A stretch of DNA of 5,785 nt, taken from assembly GCA_030670715.1 (NCBI GenBank), contig DAOVBC010000169.1, forward strand, positions 1-5,785, written 5' to 3'. The translations under genes and the position numbers were made by a program. The notes under the pieces were generated by a model that saw nothing but the letters and a program-made list of their open reading frames with translations, did not search any database and was not told the origin of the DNA. Shown one piece after another: positions 5,070 through 5,785 of this stretch (the stretch's first letter is position 1; each line of letters opens with the position of its first letter). Origin of the DNA: Deltaproteobacteria bacterium (GTDB taxonomy: Bacteria > Desulfobacterota > Desulfobacteria > Desulfobacterales > SG8-13).

Positions 5070-5785
5070 ATGAACACAAATATAAAAGCAATGGTTTTGG
5101 CCTCCTTTGCTGCCGACTCTCTGGCACTGGGAGCCCACTGGATATATGATACGGCGGTAATCGATAATGATTTCGGCCGGGTGGAAACTTTACGCAAACC
5201 GAAAGAGACCTCTTTCCATCCAACAAAAGATCTTGGAGATTTCACCCACTACGGTGATCAGACTCTGCTGCTGCTGGAATCGATAGTCGAAAGCAACGGT
5301 TTTGCCCTTAACGATTTTGCCCGGAGCTGGAAGGCGTTCTTCGGCGGCTATGACGGCTATTTTGATCACGCAACCAAAGACACCCTGAAAAATTTTGCAG
5401 AGAGCAAAGGTCCGGATTTGTCAGGATCAACTTCCACGGATCTCGGCAGTGCTGCACGGATCGCACCACTGGTGTATGTATACAGCGATAACCTGGAGAA
5501 ATTGGTGTCCGCAGCAAGAGAGCAGACAGCCATGACCCATAATGATCCCAGTGTGATTGAAAGCGCCGAGTTTTTCGCCGGAGTTGCGCGGCAGGTGTTG
5601 CGGGGCAGGCCCCCGGTAGCCGCTATCAAGGAAGCATTACCAGTAGGTGCCCTCCAAAAAGGGATCCTGGACGGACTCGAAAGCAGCGGGATGGAAACCC
5701 GCAAGGCGATCAAGAATTTCGGTCAGATGTGTGATACAGTTTCTGCCCTGCCCTCTGTCGTGCATCTGATTGCTAAATACGAGAA
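5070..5785 (+). CDS. ADP-ribosylglycohydrolase / crystallin-J1 family protein, N-terminal 238 residues (cut by right edge)
   Basis: Member of the all-alpha family (ARH, DraG, jellyfish J1-crystallin) whose active members remove ADP-ribose from proteins or small molecules using two Mg ions. ASFAADSLALGAHWIYD (11-27) corresponds to the family's first helix. HYGDQTLLL (60-68) stands where active enzymes have YTDDT, so only Asp63 of the paired aspartates remains. GSAARIAPLVYVY (126-138) matches the GxxxxRiaPl segment and TAMTHNDP (153-160) the THxdp segment. CDTVSALPSVVHLIAKYE at the edge normally precedes the last metal-binding motif, which lies outside. So most of the protein, perhaps 80%, is seen. 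No signal peptide, hence cytoplasmic. AAGGAGA (5058-5064) is 5 nt from the ATG. Third gene of the operon. The altered motif makes classical hydrolase activity uncertain; it may be a divergent hydrolase or a binding protein. Confidence 0.9.
   Translation, partial: MNTNIKAMVLASFAADSLALGAHWIYDTAVIDNDFGRVETLRKPKETSFHPTKDLGDFTHYGDQTLLLLESIVESNGFALNDFARSWKAFFGGYDGYFDHATKDTLKNFAESKGPDLSGSTSTDLGSAARIAPLVYVYSDNLEKLVSAAREQTAMTHNDPSVIESAEFFAGVARQVLRGRPPVAAIKEALPVGALQKGILDGLESSGMETRKAIKNFGQMCDTVSALPSVVHLIAKYE

Noticed and set aside
5366..5713. 115-codon minus-strand frame opposite the ADP-ribosylglycohydrolase-like gene
   Set aside because: Shadow; the plus strand carries clear family motifs throughout this stretch.

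Overview
The window is ordinary bacterial chromosome carrying six protein-coding genes, two of them cut by the window edges. Base composition is intermediate, Shine-Dalgarno sequences are clear, and spacing is operon-like. Protein style (a Geobacter/Desulfo-like IleS N-terminus, an McrA-like HNH protein, a crystallin-J1-like ADP-ribosylglycohydrolase) suggests a Desulfobacterota (former Deltaproteobacteria) or related anaerobic Gram-negative. This placement is an inference from resemblance, not a proof.

Left half, minus strand, in order of transcription (right to left): an HNH endonuclease (3470-3979), a UDP-glucose/GDP-mannose dehydrogenase family enzyme (2015-3400), a 410-bp non-coding gap, and the first 534 codons of isoleucyl-tRNA synthetase (ileS, 1604 leftward off the edge). 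The gap holds a 157-bp imperfect inverted repeat (1818-1974) just downstream of the dehydrogenase. It also holds a probable ileS promoter with a 14-bp palindrome across its -10 side.

Right half, plus strand: a divergent intergenic region of about 330 bp (3980-4313) separates the HNH gene from a tight three-gene operon. The intergenic region contains a 20-bp near-identical direct repeat, a candidate promoter with a dyad flanking its -10, and a leader hairpin. The operon encodes a small exported protein of unknown function (4314-4679), a Dabb-domain protein (4702-5049) and an ADP-ribosylglycohydrolase/crystallin-J1 family protein (5070 to beyond the window). Gaps between these genes are 22 and 20 bp, each with its own Shine-Dalgarno.

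The genes do not form one pathway. ileS is translation housekeeping, the dehydrogenase probably supplies UDP-glucuronate for surface polysaccharide, and the HNH protein is a stand-alone nuclease. The least explained parts are the exported protein/Dabb/ARH-like operon, whose hydrolase has a changed metal-binding motif, and the long hairpin element. I saw no tRNA or rRNA gene, CRISPR array, transposase or convincing defence island.
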